The notes under the pieces are model-generated. The model was not told where the DNA came from. It did no database searches and saw only the letters and a program-made list of their open reading frames with translations. Made by a program: the position numbers and the translations under genes. Of a stretch of DNA of 64,000 bases, positions 62,341 through 64,000 are shown piece after piece (position 1 is the first letter of the stretch; each line of letters starts with the position of its first letter). Source of the DNA: Moringa oleifera (Eukaryota > Streptophyta > Magnoliopsida > Brassicales > Moringaceae); contig JAJFZO010000747.1 of NCBI GenBank assembly GCA_021397835.1, positions 746,501 through 810,500 on the forward strand, given 5' to 3'.

Positions 62341-64000
62341 GTTGACCTCTTACCTTCTCTCTCTATCTCTCTCTCTCTGTGCCTCTGTGGTTGTGTTCCT
62401 CCTTCTCTCTCTTCTATAATGTTGATTTGGACAGCTACGGATGCTCAGGCCGAAATCTTGCATCGCTTTCATGCCCCTCAAACGGCCACCTGGTCCATCC
62501 TGAATGCCTAAATTCTCCCAAAACCTCTCCCCTCGTGACACCTGATTTGGCGTTTTTCTCCGCCCAATTTCATCGAATCAAAAGGTTAGGTTAGGTTTTC
62601 GGATCCTTAAATCGGTGTATATAATTGCACAGAATGAGGAATATCTGACTCTCGTCGTGGATAAATTGCAGGATTCGGTGCATCTGTGGGACTGTCAAGT
62701 TGGGGGAGCCAGTGGGGTTGGGTTCGTGGGGGGAGTGAAAGTGAATGAGTTTTTTTTCAGATCTGACGGTGTGCGATTCGGAGCTTTGGTCTGGTAACAA
62801 TCATAGAGGACAAAAAGTGACTGTGGCCGTCGTCCTCCTTAGTGAATCCTTTTTTGGCCTTTTTGGATCGGTAAATGTTTGGTGGTTGTTTTAAATGGAA
62901 TTTGTTTGGCAGAAGGAGTGTTTGGTGGAACAGAAAAGGAGCGGATGCCTGAGCCTGTGATGACCGTTTCGAGGCCAGACCAAAGAACAGGCGATCTGGT
63001 AATGCTGCTTTTGCCGCCATAGATTTAGGTGGACTTCACTCAAAAAAAGTGCCTAATTCCCTTGCAGAAGCCCATTGCCATCAATAACCCTCTCTGTGGG
63101 CTTCCTTTGTCTGTATCTCTGACACATCTGCTCAACCAAACCATACATATCTATATAATTTTAACCATGGAGAAGTTAGATATTGATTTTTAAAATAAAT
63201 AATTAAATAAATATTATAATTTAAGGCAATTTTTTTTTTATAAAACCTTCACATTTTAGTTTCTTAAAATAAATTTTTATATTTGAAAAATTAAAGTAAA
63301 GGTATTTTACTTAATGCTATTTAAAGTTCAAATTAAACTAAATGTATTTTACTTAGATAAAAATATTTTATTGATGTGTACTTTGTGTTAACTTTTTTTA
63401 TTTATTTTTAATTAACGTAATAAATTATAAAAATATCATTTAATTTTTCTCAATGTCGATTAATAAAAGATTTTTTTCAATTGTTTTTAAGAATACACTT
63501 TTGTGTTTTAAAATTTAAATTTATTTAAAAAAAAAGAATTGTCCAAAAGCCATAATCAATACATATTGCCTTGGGACAGCGAAACAGAAGCCAAGAGAAT
63601 GTCACCTTTTTATAAAAAAAAAAAATACCTTTTTTTCATGGTTTTTAAAAAAATTGAATTTTTTTATCTTATTCTTTTAGAAAAAAAAATAATTTGTAAA
63701 ATGGAAACAGAGCTTACTTGTTGATTGTGATTTATGATGTGACGCCATTCTCCAATGCAGAAAGGTGAGGTAAAGTTAGTAAAAATGATGAAGAATGAAA
63801 TGGGTCGGCTTGTGGGGGTACCAAACACGGTCTTATTGCCAATAGCTGGGCTATATTCTTCTCTGAACATATTCAACCCCTTCCACTATATAATTTTTTT
63901 TAATGGGTACCTTTCATTGCAACATTGACTAAATGCATCTCTATGCTTTTCAATTCTCAATAATTACACTTTACAAAATGTTATTCCTTTCTTTAATTTC
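62341..64000. other. Unassigned right end
   Basis: Moderately GC-rich stretches at 62380-63050 could belong to an exon or leader of a gene outside the window, but no frame carries a recognisable motif. 63170-63700 is AT-rich. Nothing is supported. Confidence 0.4.

Noticed and set aside
62757..63020. Minus-strand frame starting MAAKAALPDRLFFGLASKR, plastid-peptide-like
   Set aside because: No continuation exon with a recognisable domain is found, and the downstream frame is not homologous to anything recalled.
1..64000. tRNA, rRNA, CRISPR arrays and organelle insertions
   Set aside because: None were seen on reading both strands. CRISPR is not expected in a plant nuclear window.

Overview
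This is a nuclear window from a flowering plant. It has split genes with GT-AG introns, very AT-rich intergenic DNA, decayed LINE and Ty1/copia elements, and plant-only families (SMXL, FAD3, internal type II NAD(P)H dehydrogenase, DUF3741/TRM, arginine-rich tandem CCCH finger). A core eudicot, probably a rosid, is my inference. The species cannot be read from the sequence.

Layout. 1-2129 (-): 5' part of an IDM1-like Agenet/PHD-type chromatin protein that runs off the left edge. 2130-4616: AT-rich DNA with a MITE-like element. 4617-6776 (-): 2-oxoglutarate/Fe(II) dioxygenase. 7650-9641 (+): splicing factor PHF5A with a long intron in its 5' leader. 12858-22641 (+): a tandem array of six two-exon genes for small secreted peptide precursors (four intact, two decayed). 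23001-26098 (+): NDA-type mitochondrial NAD(P)H dehydrogenase with three G-boxes in its promoter. 27187-28866 (-): SelT-like protein. 29430-42500: an orphan exon pair, a broken LINE (30690-37660) carrying three copies of a copia 3' end, and unassigned DNA. 42764-44679 (+): FAD3 omega-3 desaturase. 46931-48333 (+): DUF3741/TRM-like protein. 49195-51312 (-): ankyrin plus tandem CCCH zinc-finger protein. 55957-59960 (-): SMXL6/7/8 (D53-like) strigolactone repressor. 59961-64000: GA-tract-rich SMXL upstream region and unassigned DNA.

The main discovery is the peptide array. All copies share a signal-peptide exon and a phase-1 intron. Their second exons encode two kinds of Asp-Tyr peptide. Copies 1 and 4 carry a PSY-type motif (DYNDPSANPGHDPP, DYEDPEPNPGHDPP). 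Copies 3 and 6 carry IDY units. One unit in copy 3, DYDPPHAKPPQHN, fits the RGF/GLV/CLEL pattern DYxxPxxxPPxHN, and that precursor holds four DY units. Copy 6 looks like a mosaic, with a copy-4-like promoter and leader and a copy-3-like second exon. Copies 2 and 5 are pseudogenes related to copy 3. The locus therefore looks like a nursery for tyrosine-sulfated peptide signals in which PSY-like and RGF-like precursors arise from one ancestor.

The gene order PHF5A - PSY - NDA - FAD3 - SMXL matches, from memory, the Arabidopsis blocks around At2g29970-At2g30000 and At1g07170-At1g07200. The neighbouring SelT-like gene recalls At3g47295/At3g47300 (PSY2/SELT). This synteny supports the PSY call independently.
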